A stretch of DNA of 64,000 nt from Tubulanus polymorphus (GCF_964204645.1 NC_134033.1:12030155-12094154); one strand, 5' to 3'; positions 13,379-26,370 are shown, numbered from the stretch's first letter. Program-made: numbers and translations. Notes: generated from the letters alone by a model not told the origin.

Positions 13379-13625
13379 CCCTTTCAGCGCATCTACACCG
13401 CAGTACGCTGTATCGATGTCCTCGGCAATATATTTTAATCTCTATTGAAAGATGGCAGCACCTGTCAAACATGGTGAAGTATTAGAAATTAATGATACAC
13501 CGCACCACGGTGTAGATGCACTAATGTGATATGTCCGTTATTCAACACACCGGGGACGGAATTTTTCTAAAGTTTTTGAATTATTCACGGCACTTTCAGG
13601 TATTCGTCGGTGAGCGCTGAAAGGG
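13379..13625 (-). mobile_element. piggyBac-like MITE, inverted copy
   Basis: Begins CCCTTTCAGCGC and ends GCGCTGAAAGGG, but the interior runs in the opposite order to the copy at 7491: GAAAGATGGCAGCACCTGTC comes before the CCGTTATTCAACACACCG block. The flanks are TTTA and TTAT, so the TTAA duplication has decayed. Confidence 0.7.
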
Positions 13626-14908
13626 TTATCTATCTTAAACCGAAGTCTCGATGTTCTTCCTTCTCGAGTGAAAACGCTCGTACGGCCGGGTAAGCTTCGT
13701 AAGACCTGGATATTTCTTTTATAAATTCCTAATTTTCTACGCCAATAATCTGGATAGAACTGAATGATGACGAAGCGAGATTCATAGTTTAGAAGTATCT
13801 AGAAAATTAGCCGCGAACAGTAAATTGACATCATTGTTGGAACTGATAGATGCAGTGTCAATGAGATCTCAATGACTGATGCATCTTTAACGTCATTAAT
13901 AGCGGAGGAGTGAGACACATTATACACAGTGTGCGTACTCCGTTAGTGTATTAACCTCCTGGTGACTAGTCGCACCTTTTATCACGTCGTTTTCATAACC
14001 TTTCAAACTGCACAACATTTCGTATGACATTACCAGTTAAAAACTGGTGCCAGTAGTAGTCATCATAGCTAACATTCAAAACCAGTTGAACACCAACTAA
14101 GTTTAAAAACCAACCTAAAAAAACTTAAGAAGATCCGTCTTGAGATTTTCTTCAAAATGAATTGGGCCGAGTTGCGTACAGTCTTGGTTTACATTCAAGA
14201 GCATCTAAAATCTATAGCCAAAGTAACGACTTAAGACCACTTTAGGACTATGTCTCGTAGAACTATTGGGCAACTTAATGATTTTTATCGCTAATCAGGC
14301 TCATACATTGATTTTTCTGGGGGGACCAGAGAAACCTGAAAAGGGCAGTTCTATTGGATATAACAATAATATTAGCAATAAGGGCACATTTCCAAAATAA
14401 AAACAACTACCCTCCCCTCGCTGTATATGGGCCAAAGGGTAAATACGGAGGTTATATATCCCCGAGTCTTCGCTCGGTCATACGGTGTACAGGGTGGCGG
14501 TGTCTGCTACATATCTTTATTGACTTACTACACTTTATCGGAGCGCGGTTACAATATTCAACATTAATAGAACTTCATCATCAGTCGAGTGATGATAGTT
14601 ACGAGACGACGCCGCGCGGATCCGATATGTAATCATTACAGCCATTATTATTAAAGATCGAACTCTGAAGACGTTCAAGAGTAAAGTCATCATCATCGTC
14701 ATCATCGTCGTCGAGTTCTAGTTATGAAACCCTTTGCCTGCCAACGCCCATATACACCGTTTGCACTAGGCTATATTCGCAATCTTTGATTTTCCATACA
14801 TTTTCCAGCACCAAATATCCATATTTCCATATCATGGCTACTAAATGAGATATGAGCTTAGATTCAAGAAGGCAGAATGTGTACTTTGCAAATACAAGTT
14901 ACTCTTAA

Positions 14909-15186
14909 CCCTTTCAGTGCTGACCCAAAAGTGCTGGAGATGATCTAAAATTTTGAAAAATTCCACCCCAATGTGTTGAATAATGGGAATATCGCTTTAA
15001 TGTATCTACACCGCGGTGCAGCGTATCATGAGTTACAAATATTTCACTATGTTTGACACAAGCTCTGCAATCTTTCAATCGAGATAAAAACTATTTACTA
15101 ATTACATCAATACATGGCGATGCAATGTACTGGCAAAGTCCATCACTGATAATACACCGCACTGCGGTGTAGATGCACTGAAAAGG
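14909..15186 (+). mobile_element. piggyBac-like MITE, flanked by TTAA
   Basis: Starts CCCTTTCAGTGC after TTAA (14905-14908) and ends GCACTGAAAAGG before TTAA (15187-15190), having lost one G. The interior matches the other copies, including ATACACCGCACTGCGGTGTA near the right end. Confidence 0.75.
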
Positions 15187-15511
15187 TTAAAAAGTATCTT
15201 TAAAAAAAGTATCGACGGAAATCATAAAATCGACGCCGCTGCTACAAAGATCAAATTAAAAATCGATCTTTTATTTTCAGATTGTTGTCTTAGATCGGCA
15301 ATCGAAACCAATAAATGGCCCCCAGTTATAAAAACATTCAATTCTTTATCGCTCCGTCACACAGTTATACATTATCGGATGGTGTAGATAAAAAAGATTA
15401 CATCAAGATAACACGAAAAACAATATGATCAAACGTTACCCAGAAAATTAAATAGAAATCTTAAGATGGAAAGTTTAATACTTTTGTAAAACCTATCGCC
15501 CAAATCCTCCA

Positions 15512-16393
15512 TGATCCACCAGACCTCATCCCACCCGATTCACCAGACCTCATCCCACCCGATTCACCAAACCTCATCCCACCCGATTCACCAAACCTCA
15601 TCCCACCCGATTCACCAAACCTCATCCCACCCGATTCACCAAACCTCATCCCACCCGATCCACCAAACCTCATCCCGCCCGATCCACCAGAACTCATCCC
15701 ACCCGATCCACCAGACCTCATCCCACCCGATCCACCAGACCTCATCCCACCCGATCCACCAGACCACATCCCACCCGATCCACCAGAACTCATCCCACCC
15801 GATCCACCAGACCTCATCCCACCCGATTCACCAAACCTCATCCCGCCCGATCCACCAGAACTCATCCCACCCGATCCACCAGACCTCATCCCACCCGATT
15901 CACCAAACCTCATCCCACCCAATCCACCAGACCTCATCCCACCCAATCCACCAGACCTCATCCCACCCGATCCACCAGACCTCATCCCACCCGATCCACC
16001 AGACCTCATCCCACCCGATCCACCAGACCTCATCCCACCCGATCCACCAGACCTCATCCCACCCGATCCACAAGAACTCATCCCATCCGATCCACCAGAA
16101 CTCATCCCACCCGATCCACCAGACCTCATCCCACCCAATCCACCAGACCTCATCCCACCCGATCCACCAGACCTCATCCCACCCGATCCACCAGACCTAT
16201 TCCCACCCGATCCACCAGACCTCATCCCACCCGATCCACCAGAACTCATCCCACCAGATCCACCAGACCTCATCCCACGCGATTCCCCAAACCACATGCC
16301 ACCCGATCCACCAGACCTCATCCCACCCGATCCACCAGAACTCATCCCATCCGATCCACCAGACCACATCCCACCCGATCCACCAGAACTCAT
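15512..16393. repeat. Minisatellite, 24-bp unit, about 37 copies, open on both strands
   Basis: The unit CGATCCACCAGACCTCATCC (24 bp with CACC) repeats about 37 times, with a limited set of variant bases (gattc/gatcc, caaacc/cagacc/cagaac). As 24 is a multiple of 3 and contains no stop in the used frames, it produces a 300-residue ORF on each strand: HQTSSHPI repeats on plus and SGGMRSGG repeats on minus. I regard both as by-products of the array because there is no signal peptide, no flanking domain and no splice support. A secreted Gly/Ser/Met repeat protein on the minus strand remains a remote alternative. Confidence 0.9.
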
Positions 16394-17299
16394 TTGCACA
16401 GTTAAGAACCAGTAGCTGTTAATTCAGTGTGGCAGGTGCACAGGTATTGCTGTCATTCAATTCCTGTAGTTATCACTGTACAGTAATTCTACACTGATAA
16501 CCCTCTCTTCATACACCGAGCTGTATTTATATTGGCTGTATCGGAGAGATGTTTAATAATACGATAAGCAAAAGGAGAATAATAGGTTCTTGAATCCCAT
16601 CGGAGAATTTGATAACTTGCCCTCGTAGCTTGGTAGATAGTGTGCATACCGTTCAACCATGAAGCCAAAATTCTGGATTGATAAGTCCGTTAAAGTCATC
16701 TAGTTTAAAACCTTATAATGCCATATGCGTATATGGTTTAAAGCCCCATAAAGCTACATCGTGGAATTAGGGAATCGTCATCCATGTCAGTCTTCATGTA
16801 TTAGCGCGTAGTACTATATGGTTCAATTTCGGAATATTTTTACCATAAGAAACAGGAGTGATAATCCATACATCGGATTATAAGAAATGAGATTAAAAGT
16901 CTAAATCTAATCGATACATTTCACATTTTCATCATATTTCGCACATTCAATTTGCGCTTCTTTCAAAATCATCGTACCGCGAATATTATTTCTAAATATT
17001 TCTCGAGACGAGCAATTTCAATTGAGGAAGACTCGATATCTCATCTCGATATCTCATCTCTGTTGAGTAAAACGGTTGAGATAACTCGCGCGATCGATAT
17101 ATCGCGCACGAAATATTATTGACCGCGGGCGTAAAAACGAGAATATGATCCACGACCGCTTATATAGCAATCACAAATCTCATCGGAGTCATAAAACAAT
17201 ACGATATATCGTCAAAAACATCGATCATGAAATCATCCCCAGTGACAATTCTATCAATCTCTCATATTATTCTATCGCTCCCCGTTGTCCCTCGCTATA

Positions 17300-17715
17300 C
17301 AGTCCATTCCCTCACTCCGCGTCTATCATCCCCCTCACTCCCCGTCTATCATTGTCTCACTCCCCATCTATCATCCCCTCACTCCCCATCTATCATCCAC
17401 CTCACTCCCATCTATCATCCCCCTCACTCCCCGTCTATCATCCCCTCACTCCCGTCTTTCACCACTCACTCCCTGTTTATCATCCCCCTCACTCCCTGTA
17501 TATAATGCCCTCACTCCCATCTATCATCCCCTCACTCCCATCTATCACCACTCACTCCCCGTCAATCAACCCCTCACTCCCGTCTATCATCCCCTCACTC
17601 CCATCTATCACCACTCACTCCCTGTTTATCATCCCCCTCACTCCCTGTATATAATTCCCTCACTCCTCGTCTACCACCCCCCTCACTCCCTAACTATCAT
17701 CCCCTCACTCTCTCC
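17300..17715. repeat. Pyrimidine-rich minisatellite, about 20-bp units
   Basis: Variants of CCCTCACTCCCCGTCTATCAT repeat with units of 17-22 bp. The plus strand is very rich in C and T. The three overlapping plus ORFs of Ser/Pro/Leu/Ile/His composition come from this array and are not supported as genes. Confidence 0.85.
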
Positions 17716-18414
17716 CATCTTCCATTTCTCTCTCTAACCTTCTATCCTTATAAACCCACCCACTCTTTGACACAGCCCTTTTTTCTATGATATCTAATCT
17801 CAGTATTTAGCTGTGTGAGTGTGAGCGGTTCATATCAGTGTTTATCGATTCACAGTTTTCTGCTCGTAGACTGTAAATGTTTTCTTTTTCGTTTATCTTC
17901 GGAACAAATGACGGAGGCTTACAGAGAAATGGAGCGATATACATGAGATTGTCTCTCGTGTAGTCGATATGAATAGTGATGCCGCTAAACGCTATAGCTC
18001 ATCCTAACAGCACAGAAATGTCAACTGCGCGTGTATCACATCCGCTGCCTGTGGGCAGGATTTCATAGAAAAATATTAATGTGCCATCGGGCAGAAAATA
18101 CGACAAGCGTACCTACAATTAATGATAGACTATACACCATAGTCTGATGATAATAAGTTGAAGTAAACTGACTTGACACCTGATACAGAAAGGCAAAGGC
18201 TACTGTAAATATGGGATAATGCAAAGTAGATTCAATGTATGAATAAATCCATCTGATAGGGCAGAGATGTATCTAGTGAGAGCAAGGGGCTGCTGAGAAT
18301 GAGGGTAGAGAGAAGACTGAGAATGAGGGGTACAAGATGAGAGAAGAGAGCTGAGAATGAGTGGAGAAAAAAGAGATGGCTGATCGTGTGGAGAACAGCT
18401 GAGGGTGAGGGAAG

Positions 18415-18975
18415 AGAGGAGAGGGCCGAGAGATGAGAGGGCCAAGAGAGGAGAGGGCCGAGAGATGAGAGGGTTGAGAGAGGAGAGGGTTGAGAGAGGA
18501 GAGGGTTGAGAGAGGAGAGGGCCGAGAGAGGAGAGGGCCGAGAGAGGAGAGGGCCGAGAGATGAGAGGGTTGAGAGAGGAGATGGTTGAGAGAGGAGAGG
18601 GCCGAGAGAGGAGAGGGCCGAGAGAGGAGAGGGCCGAGAGATGAGAGGGTTGAGAGAGGAGAGGGTTTAGAGAGGAGAGGGCCGAGAGAGGAGAGGGCTG
18701 AGAGAGGAGAGGGCCGAGAGAGGAGAGGGCCGAGAGAGGAGAGGGCCGAGAGAGGAGAGGGTTGAGAGAGGAGAGGGTTGAGAGAGGAGAGGGTTGAGAG
18801 AGGAGAGGGCCGAGAGGAGAGGGCCGAGAGAGGAGAGGGTTGAGAGAGGAGAGGGTTGAGAGAGGAGAGGGCCGAGAGGAGAGGGCCAAGAGAGGATAGG
18901 GTTGAGAGAAGAAAGGGCTGAGAGAGGAGAGGGCTGAGAGGAGAGGGCCGAGAAAGGAGAGGGCTGAGAGGGATA
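18415..18975. repeat. Purine-rich minisatellite, 16-bp unit, about 35 copies
   Basis: The unit GAGAGAGGAGAGGGCC repeats about 35 times with GGCCGA, GGTTGA and GGCTGA variants. Most of the plus strand is G and A. The minus ORFs made of LSSLGPLLSQPSP repeats follow from it and carry no other sign of a gene. Confidence 0.9.
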
Positions 18976-20762
18976 GTAATTGTAACTAAATATCTGCACA
19001 AGATACAGTATGTGACTCATATGTAAACTGATGACACCGCGACAGGCAGTTAGAGGCACAAACGACGGGTATGTCAACGGTATGTAGGTATGTCATCGTT
19101 GGTAATTTATATCTAATCAGATTACACGCTGTGTCACGGCAATTGCCATTCACGTTGCCATCAGTCAATCACTGCAGGTCGCGTCGCGTAAATAACATCC
19201 GCGCACACGACCCTGAATAACAGACCTATATCCAACAGACGACAACAACAATATCTATGCGATGAGTCCACAGCCACTATACTATAAAATTAAACCAGTT
19301 CGTTCTATAGTTGATGAACCCGGTGTCATTACACTTCCCCGATCAACCCAACTCGGTGCAAATGAACCCGCGTTGATTAATAGTTTCGACTAAAAATAGT
19401 ATCTTTATTGTTTCATAAATTTCTTTCAACTGAAATTTCAACGATAACGATCCAGAACAAGATGCCTGTATAACGTCAGACAATAGAAATTTACGGCACG
19501 TCATCGGGAGAAACGAGGCTGCGCAGAAAATTGTTACAACCTTCGTTAAACCCTGAAGGTTACGGATGTATATAAGATTATATGTGTATCATGTTGTATT
19601 CATGAATATGAAAATGATCAGCTCATATAACATGCACGAACGAACGAACGATGTGCGCGAATTTAAACGGTTATAATAATCTAAAAGGTTCTCCACCCGG
19701 GATCGGAGTTGACTTAGTAAACATCAGACTCGACAGAGTGTAAACAAATACACTTTAGGTTCATGGACAAGTAGGTCTATTTGCGTTAGCAGTTCATCTC
19801 CTGAGATGTGTCAGCTCCCTTTTAGATTTGCGTTTTGAGTGTACTACGTAAGAATGAAGAACGCTTCTCTCTTTCGAAAGACATTTTTCTTATCTGATAA
19901 AAGTATTGTTTCACTCATGGTGCAATGAGAGGGGATAGAAGTGAGGGACGGGAAGAAAGAGGAGGGAAGAGTTAGAAAGAGGGAAGAAGTGAGACGAAGA
20001 AAGATTGAAGAGATAGAGACAGTGAAAAGAGGGGTAGATTTAGAGGGGCATGTACTCCCCCCCCTTTTTTCAATCCAATATTTTTGAAATATTAGGTGAA
20101 TGTAAGGAAATGTGCCAGAATTCATTTTCTGAAAAAATTATTTTCAATTTAGGAAATGGCATCTAAAAAGCACCTATTTTTCTAAATTCCAAACCCCCAA
20201 TTGGCAAAGCAGTCGTGGGCGACAACAAATTACTGCCCCTTTCCATTTCGAGCTTTCTAGATCCGTAAAGATATGGGTTGAGGGAGGGAAGAGCATGCTA
20301 TAGAGGGAGGAGAGGGATAGGAGGGAGTCAGGAGGGAAAAACTCTTCCATCGGATTTGCGATAATTTGACATAATTGCCGCTTCAAAACAACTTCCGAAA
20401 CAAGCATCACCACCAGCCGCAGTAACAACACTCGAAAATTCGAGCAATAAGCTATTTTCTTCTGAAGCTTTCAACAAGTACTTCTAGCGAACTCATTTCT
20501 TCAAGGACTTCATCAAAATATCAGCACGTAGTATGTTTGTCATTTCTAAGTTTTTCATGTACGGGTACTAATCTCGAAGACAACTAACCTTCATCTCTCT
20601 ATTTCTCTCTTTGTGGCACAGACGTGATAGCAACTACCCAAAACTGACTACATATCTATCATTTCTTCGTCATTGCGTGATTAGATTGCAACATATCGTG
20701 TGTCTATCAGCCCTCAAGCCGCCCGAATCTTCCCCTGTCCCCTTTTTCGTCTGCCACACAAA

Positions 20763-20800
20763 AACTGTAACACTGGGATTCGAACCCAACAGTTTAGGAT
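20763..20800 (-). other. tRNA-like B-box remnant
   Basis: GGGATTCGAACCCAACAGTT reads on the minus strand as GGGTTCGAATCCC, a perfect internal promoter B box of tRNA type. No matching acceptor stem or A box at the right distance is evident, so this is more likely a SINE remnant than a tRNA. Confidence 0.3.
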
Positions 20801-21901
20801 TAGACATCCAATATGTCAAAACTCAAAATTCCGTACAGAAATCAACATCTTCCTATTCGAAAATGTTCAAGTATTTGGAGTATGAACAAATGACAGATCT
20901 GAGCGCTCACTTAAAATCGAAGTCTGGATGAATTTCGAGGGGGGCAAAAGGACACGATTTTGATGGCCCACCTCATCAAATCTTATATCATATGAAAGCG
21001 TAGTGTGTTTACAACAAAATAACACAAACTTGTAATACATAAATCAACAGTGAGCTGATTCTGTAACGTGATGAATGTGGATTATCCCTGAAATTTCGAC
21101 ATAGTGAAATTGCTGAGTGCTAATGGGTTAATCGGCAAAAAGATACGTCCGAATTCTCCCGCAAAAAACCCGGACATGAAAATGTCCTGAGACTTTCACA
21201 TATATACCATTATCATCTATATACAGAGAACGATTATATCACTAACGACTACATAACGCGCTCAGTTTTTAAACTTCATTCGTAAACGACGGAAAAAATG
21301 ACATTAAAATGCCATTAGTAACAAGTTATCAAGTCATATTGTATTGATTTCTCGCCGGCGGAATCTGGAATATCACTCGCGATATGCTTCATATAGCGAA
21401 TCACAATCGTGCAGAGACTCACGCGCGCGTACATACTCTATTCATATCCCGGAAAACTATCGCTTTTCAGCTAGATTTATAAAAACTCTTTGAAATTTAT
21501 TTCTTCTATCACAGGGCGGCCACTTTTACTTGACTTACTTTTTCCCTGACTAATCGCGACATGTACGTTGTTTTTCCTGACTTGATCTGATAAGAATCCA
21601 ATTAATTAACGCATAATTCGATGGACCATTTAATCGAATAGATCTAATCGAATGAAAATAAAATCAAATTGTTGGATCAGTTTCTTCAGAATCCCGCGGA
21701 AAGCGAAGGGTTAAGTTTTGCGAGGCGACCTTTCCGTTTGAAGCCAATTTGAGGTAAACATCGGTAGATGTTACACTACCGCATATAACGAACTCCGAGA
21801 GAATTGGCAAAATTCGATTTTCCGTACGATCGATAAATCTTCATATCCGTTAATAATCAAATTTTATCATCAATTGGGTCAAATTTTCAGGTAATACGTA
21901 G

Positions 21902-22510
21902 TACAGGATTCCTACAAATCAGTCATTCCTGGATCTAAGGAGTTTTAACAGGATCCCTACAAATCAGTCATTCCTGGATATAAGCAGTTTTAACAGCGTC
22001 CCTACAGATCAGTCATTCCTGGATCTAAGGAGTTTTAACAGGATCCCTACAGATCAGTCATTCCTGGATATAAGCAGTTTTAACAGCGTCCCTACAGATC
22101 AGTCATTCCTGGATCTAAGGAGTTTTAACAGGATCCCTACAGATCAGTCATTCCTGGATATAAGCAGTTTTAACAGGGTCCCTACAGATCAGTCATTCCT
22201 GGATATAAGCAGTTTTAACAGGAACCCTACAGATTAATCATTCCTGGCTCTAAGGAGTTTTAACAGGATCCCTACAGATTAATCATTCCTGGCTCTAAGG
22301 AGTTTTAACAGGATCCCTACAGATCAGTCATTCCTGGATATAAGGAGTTTTAACAGGATCCCTACAGATTAATCATTCCTGGCTCTAAGGAGTTTTAACA
22401 GGATCCCTACAGATCAGTCATTCCTCGATCTATAAGGAGTTTTAAAGGAGAAAATTTCATCACTTTCATATTATCCCAATTACAGTAGACTCCTTCTAAA
22501 TCCTCCTGTT
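21902..22510 (-). mobile_element. Minisatellite-carrying element, 45-bp unit, about 12 copies
   Basis: A 45-bp unit with CAGATCAGTCATTCCTGGAT and AAGGAGTTTTAACA repeats about 12 times. It then passes into a non-repeated flank (CACTTTCATATTATCCCAATTACAGTAGACTCC). The same unit and flank occur in reverse orientation at 29811 and 33636, and as a single unit at 22872. The array is therefore part of an interspersed element rather than a locus-specific satellite. Confidence 0.8.
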
Positions 22511-22871
22511 CATTTACTGAAGTAGGTTTCTGTAGTTATAACCGGCGTATAAATTACTAACTATCAAAGTAACAGGGAATTTACCGGTTAAACAAGCCGA
22601 CAACAGCGTATGTTACTGGGTGTTAATTCTACAGAGCGTGTGAGCGGAGAACAACAACAACAACAACAACATTCAACAGCAACTGAAATATACCGACAAC
22701 GCCGTGTCATCTTAGGCCTCACGCACGCTTTCACTCTCGCCCACGCGGGCTACGGGCTTTCATAAACTTCTGTTCGCATTAATGAACAGATTTGACCCGC
22801 CCTCGCGCCATACGCATGAAAATAGCGCTGAATCAAATCGGGATACAAGATCTTTCAACGTCAGTATCCCC

Positions 22872-23026
22872 CACAGGATCCGTACAGATCGGTCATTTCT
22901 GGATCTAAGGAATTTTGATAAAGGATTCACTCGAGGAAGTGCTCGCATCCCAATTACAGTAGACTCCTCCTAAATCGGTGACTGTTTATCTCGGTAAACC
23001 ATTTAATTTGGTGGTTTTGTAAACTA
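22872..23026 (-). mobile_element. Same element with one 45-bp unit
   Basis: CAGGATCCGTACAGATCGGT...TCTGGATCTAAGGAATTTTG is one copy of the 45-bp unit. It is followed by CCCAATTACAGTAGACTCCT and ACTGTTTATCTCGGTAAACC...GTGGTTTTGT, the reverse complement of the end seen at 33636-33670. This copy shows the conserved terminal part most clearly. Confidence 0.7.
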
Positions 23027-23152
23027 AGTTTTCATCTTTAACGCTACCTAAATTCGGTTTGTAATTAGGGAATTAAAATGGCGATTTAATAATCCCAGAG
23101 ACTCGACTTGCTCCCACTGGAAGTAAAACACAAAGAAATAATCAACACTTAC

Positions 23153-23225
23153 TTTCCGATGATTTCGCAAATATCGTAAACCTGATCGAATAGAACTTCT
23201 TCCTCAGCCATATCCGATGTTAATC
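23153..23225 (-). CDS. CASK: CASK, N-terminal coding exon (partial gene)
   Basis: On the minus strand an ATG at 23211-23209 opens 19 codons plus two bases, reading MAEEEVLFDQVYDICEIIGK when the last codon is completed, then a GTAAGT donor at 23152. This matches the N-terminus of CASK, the MAGUK scaffold with a CaM-kinase-like domain, L27, PDZ, SH3 and guanylate kinase domains that acts at synapses and cell junctions (family knowledge). The exon break after the lysine of IGK is where vertebrate CASK first splits. The exon begins at a good acceptor at 23226 (long pyrimidine tract then CAG), leaving 14 bases of 5' UTR, so an untranslated upstream exon must lie to the right and was not located. 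The kinase exons should lie further left. I recognised none in 1-23152, so they are probably outside the window. Only 20 residues support the name, but they are distinctive. Confidence 0.8.
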
Positions 23226-23300
23226 CTGGCGGGAAAAAAAAAGAAAAATTTCTGTATAATTTAACAATCTGGTTATTTCTATATATGTAACGCATATATA

Positions 23301-23302
<2 letters not shown>

Positions 23303-23361
<59 letters not shown>
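23303..23361. repeat. (TA)n microsatellite
   Basis: TA alternation of about 60 bp, just upstream (in the direction of transcription) of the CASK N-terminal coding exon. Confidence 0.95.
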
Positions 23362-23365
<4 letters not shown>

Positions 23366-26300
23366 ATTTATTCCTGTACATTTTTTTCTATCGCGCTTGA
23401 ATTTCCGTTTAAATTTTAAATTTTAATCATCTAAACCCGAAGCGAATGTTTTAACGTAATTATATCGCCGTTTGAATGTAACCTTCAGCATTGGTAGCAT
23501 CGGGACTGTAAATATTTCACCTAGTTGAGAATCAAGGAATTCGGTAGCATTGGGACTATAAATATTTCACCGAGTTGAGAATCAGGGAATTTGGTAGCAT
23601 TAGGGCTGTAAATACCGCCGAATTAATTATCAGGGAATTCGGTAACTAGAGGGAAATTGAACATTTTCCAGCATGGATTTGAGTTAAATTTACCGAGTTG
23701 ACCCATACCGAGAAGGGAAGAGTTTAGCCTACTGCTCTATTTCTTTACATTTTAAATATTCATATGTGTACCTCACATAAAACGGACTACCTGGTGTATA
23801 TACACTATTCACTAACCCTGCGTGTCTTCAAACACAATGCAATCAAATAGGCCTAATTTATAATTAAAATGATTTAGATCTGATTAAAACCTCGTGGCCT
23901 ATTTTGTGCCAACCGATTTAGCTGAAACTCTGTCGACCTGACAATCGCCGGAAAATTTAAATTCTTATTGGGCAGATATAGGACGATAAAAATCACGGAT
24001 CTACACATTGTGTAATCTAAATTCATAACATTTTCTAGAATTCAGTCGAAGCTAATCCCCACTTAAATCAGGTCATTTGTAACCGATGAAATTAATCTGG
24101 TATAGGAAAAATATGGATGGGCCTAAAACTTTGTTAATTTGTATTAAGCGGACGTTGAATGATATAGGCCCTAGGCCAACGCATTTGATTAGGCCTATAT
24201 CATTAGGAATGATTCGTTGAATTAGGAGCTAAACTTGGATTCGGACTAAAGGAACCAGTTACAACTTATCAAACAACTTAAGAGCAGTCTTATGATTTAA
24301 ATGAAATTTAGGACTGAAATTATGATTGCGCAACTGTGTCCAGTCCTTAAACATTCGCTTAATACTTGTGAAATATGGGTAAAAATCCTCTTATATTTTT
24401 CAGTTTGATTTCTTTAAATCTCTTTTAAATTCTTGTTTTGTAATGAAGATGCTTTCATAGTTGGATAAATTGGAGCTTTCCACTTATTAGGCAACTCCAA
24501 TTAGATACTCTAGCAATCAGAGAATGATAGAGTTTTGATTAACGGTAAGTGAATTAGGTCTAGTAGAGCATTTGACAACTAGTCACACTAAGCCTGACTG
24601 GTCACCACAGCTGACTGGTCAGCACAATTAATTGGATACTTTGTTGAATAGGACACTTCCCCAAACTATCTAGTGTGCCATAACTCAAGTGTAGATGGTG
24701 GCACTCCATGTAGACCTATGGGTTAGATTAGTTGGATTCAGATTGCAGATTTGAATTTAGGCGTGGTTGCTCTAGAGATTTTACATTTTTTGAAAGAGGT
24801 AAGGCTTATTTGTTTATCCAATGCTGAGAAACATTTGAAGCATTACGTATTTGTATTAGGCCTTTCAGGGACCAGTTCCTGAATAGTTGGTTTAAGATAA
24901 CGGGTAGATAAATACCATAGGCCTATTAGGCTAACAATGAACTTTTAATTATTACTATGTCAATTATCCACTGGTTACCTTTGAGCAACAGGACCCAGAT
25001 GTATGACTTGTTCTGTATAAGATTTTATAAGTTATATGCAAGTCGAATTTTGTTGATTTTAAATCGAAATAACATATCTGTTTGTCTTGATTTTAGTTGG
25101 TGATTCTGGATATTACCACAGCAAGAGTGAGCTTTAAAATGGTTTCTACCTAAATCAGAGTTCAATGGATCCCGGGCAAAGGATACTTCACGAAAAAGAG
25201 CCTCTCGATAGCGACCTATTGCGCAATCGTGAAATAGGAAATAGGAACCAGCCGCGATTTGTGTTAAGGACTACAAACTATGACTAAAGATCTACAATTA
25301 GATTTCAAAGGAATTTTGAACAGTAATAAAATCGCTAGGACCTGGGATTCTACAATTTAAGAGCAAGATGACCGAGGTCAGATGGCACAAATTATTCCAG
25401 CTGGCACTATACACAAAGTGAATTCAGGCCCAATTTCCTAAAGACACACTAAATTTTGACTACCGAGAAGGCCCTAAATCATAAATATAGGTAGGCCTAT
25501 CAAGTAAAATCTTGTTGCGCAACAAACTAGGCACTTTTTTCAAAAAAATACACAATCTTTTTATATACCACTACCAAATTTTCTCTAAGCACAACCTACA
25601 GCCCTGGGGTGGACCTTTTTATATGAGGACCGAAGCCAGAGGGCTCGATAGAGTTGTAGGAAGGCCTACTGAAAAAACAGATTATCTGTTAACGTTGTGT
25701 GTCTATATATGAAATAAATTCTACACATATTATAGACACAGGATTAACAGATTATCGTTTCAACAGTACCTAGGCTACAACACGTACGAGCCCCTAAGTC
25801 GGTGGCCGAAACCTTCCGCAAAAAAGCAGGCACCCTGTGCCGAGATAGTCAGCGGAACTTTCGATTCAATTTCATCAATGAAGGAAGCCCTATTGGGCCT
25901 CTGCGCAATTCTAAAAACACAAGGTCGAGTTGGTCGGCATCGAGGGTCGGGGAAAGAGGATCAGCTGGCTGAGATAGTTGAGACTAAATAAAACAGAGTG
26001 GGGCCAGCGCCGAAAGAAACGGGAGAATTAGCGAACACACAAACACACAACGATTACCTAAAACATATTCAACGCATCAAAAACAAAAGGTTGATTCGTT
26101 TAAATCCGAAATTCGAATGAAACAGGCTGAAATAGGTGTAAAACGGCGTGCAAATGCCGAAACGAACTGACAGTGACAGCTCTCTCCAAAATCACTTCCG
26201 CATTGAGTCACCGCTCACGCATGCGTCATGGAAGCAATCTGCGACGCCAGTATGGTCCGCTAGATGGCGAGTTGGTTGAAGTTGGGAGCCATCCATCCGT

Positions 26301-26370
26301 CGGTATCTGCGCTGAAATTTCGTATTCATTAGACACTTTTTGACGCCAGGGAACCACTTGGGGGACGACC
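23362..26370. other. Non-coding stretch upstream of the CASK coding exon
   Basis: No coding exon recognised. It should contain the untranslated first exon(s) and promoter of CASK on the minus strand, since the coding exon begins at a splice acceptor. Near 23490-23640 there is a weak local direct repeat (GGTAGCATTGGGACTATAAA and variants, about 3 copies of roughly 60 bp). Confidence 0.4.

Larger units (their letters stand above)
1..23152 (-). other. Probable first coding intron of CASK; repeat-rich, no recognised exon
   Basis: This stretch follows the donor of the CASK N-terminal exon in the direction of transcription and is most simply its intron, at least 23 kb long. ORFs in it are short, or arise from minisatellites, (TA)n runs or open frames without recognisable domains. 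Its contents are listed separately: minisatellites at 3199, 15512, 17300, 18415 and 21902, TTAA-flanked MITEs at 7491, 11340, 13379 and 14909, (TA)n tracts, and LINE-like tails. I cannot exclude small exons of CASK or a nested gene that I failed to recognise. Confidence 0.5.

Noticed and set aside
15461-16422. Two overlapping 300-residue ORFs on opposite strands
   Set aside because: Both are produced by the 24-bp minisatellite, have no domain or signal peptide, and neither has splice or promoter support.
17145-19077. Several Pro/Ser/Leu-rich ORFs of 90-240 residues
   Set aside because: They are translations of the 20-bp and 16-bp minisatellites in multiple frames.
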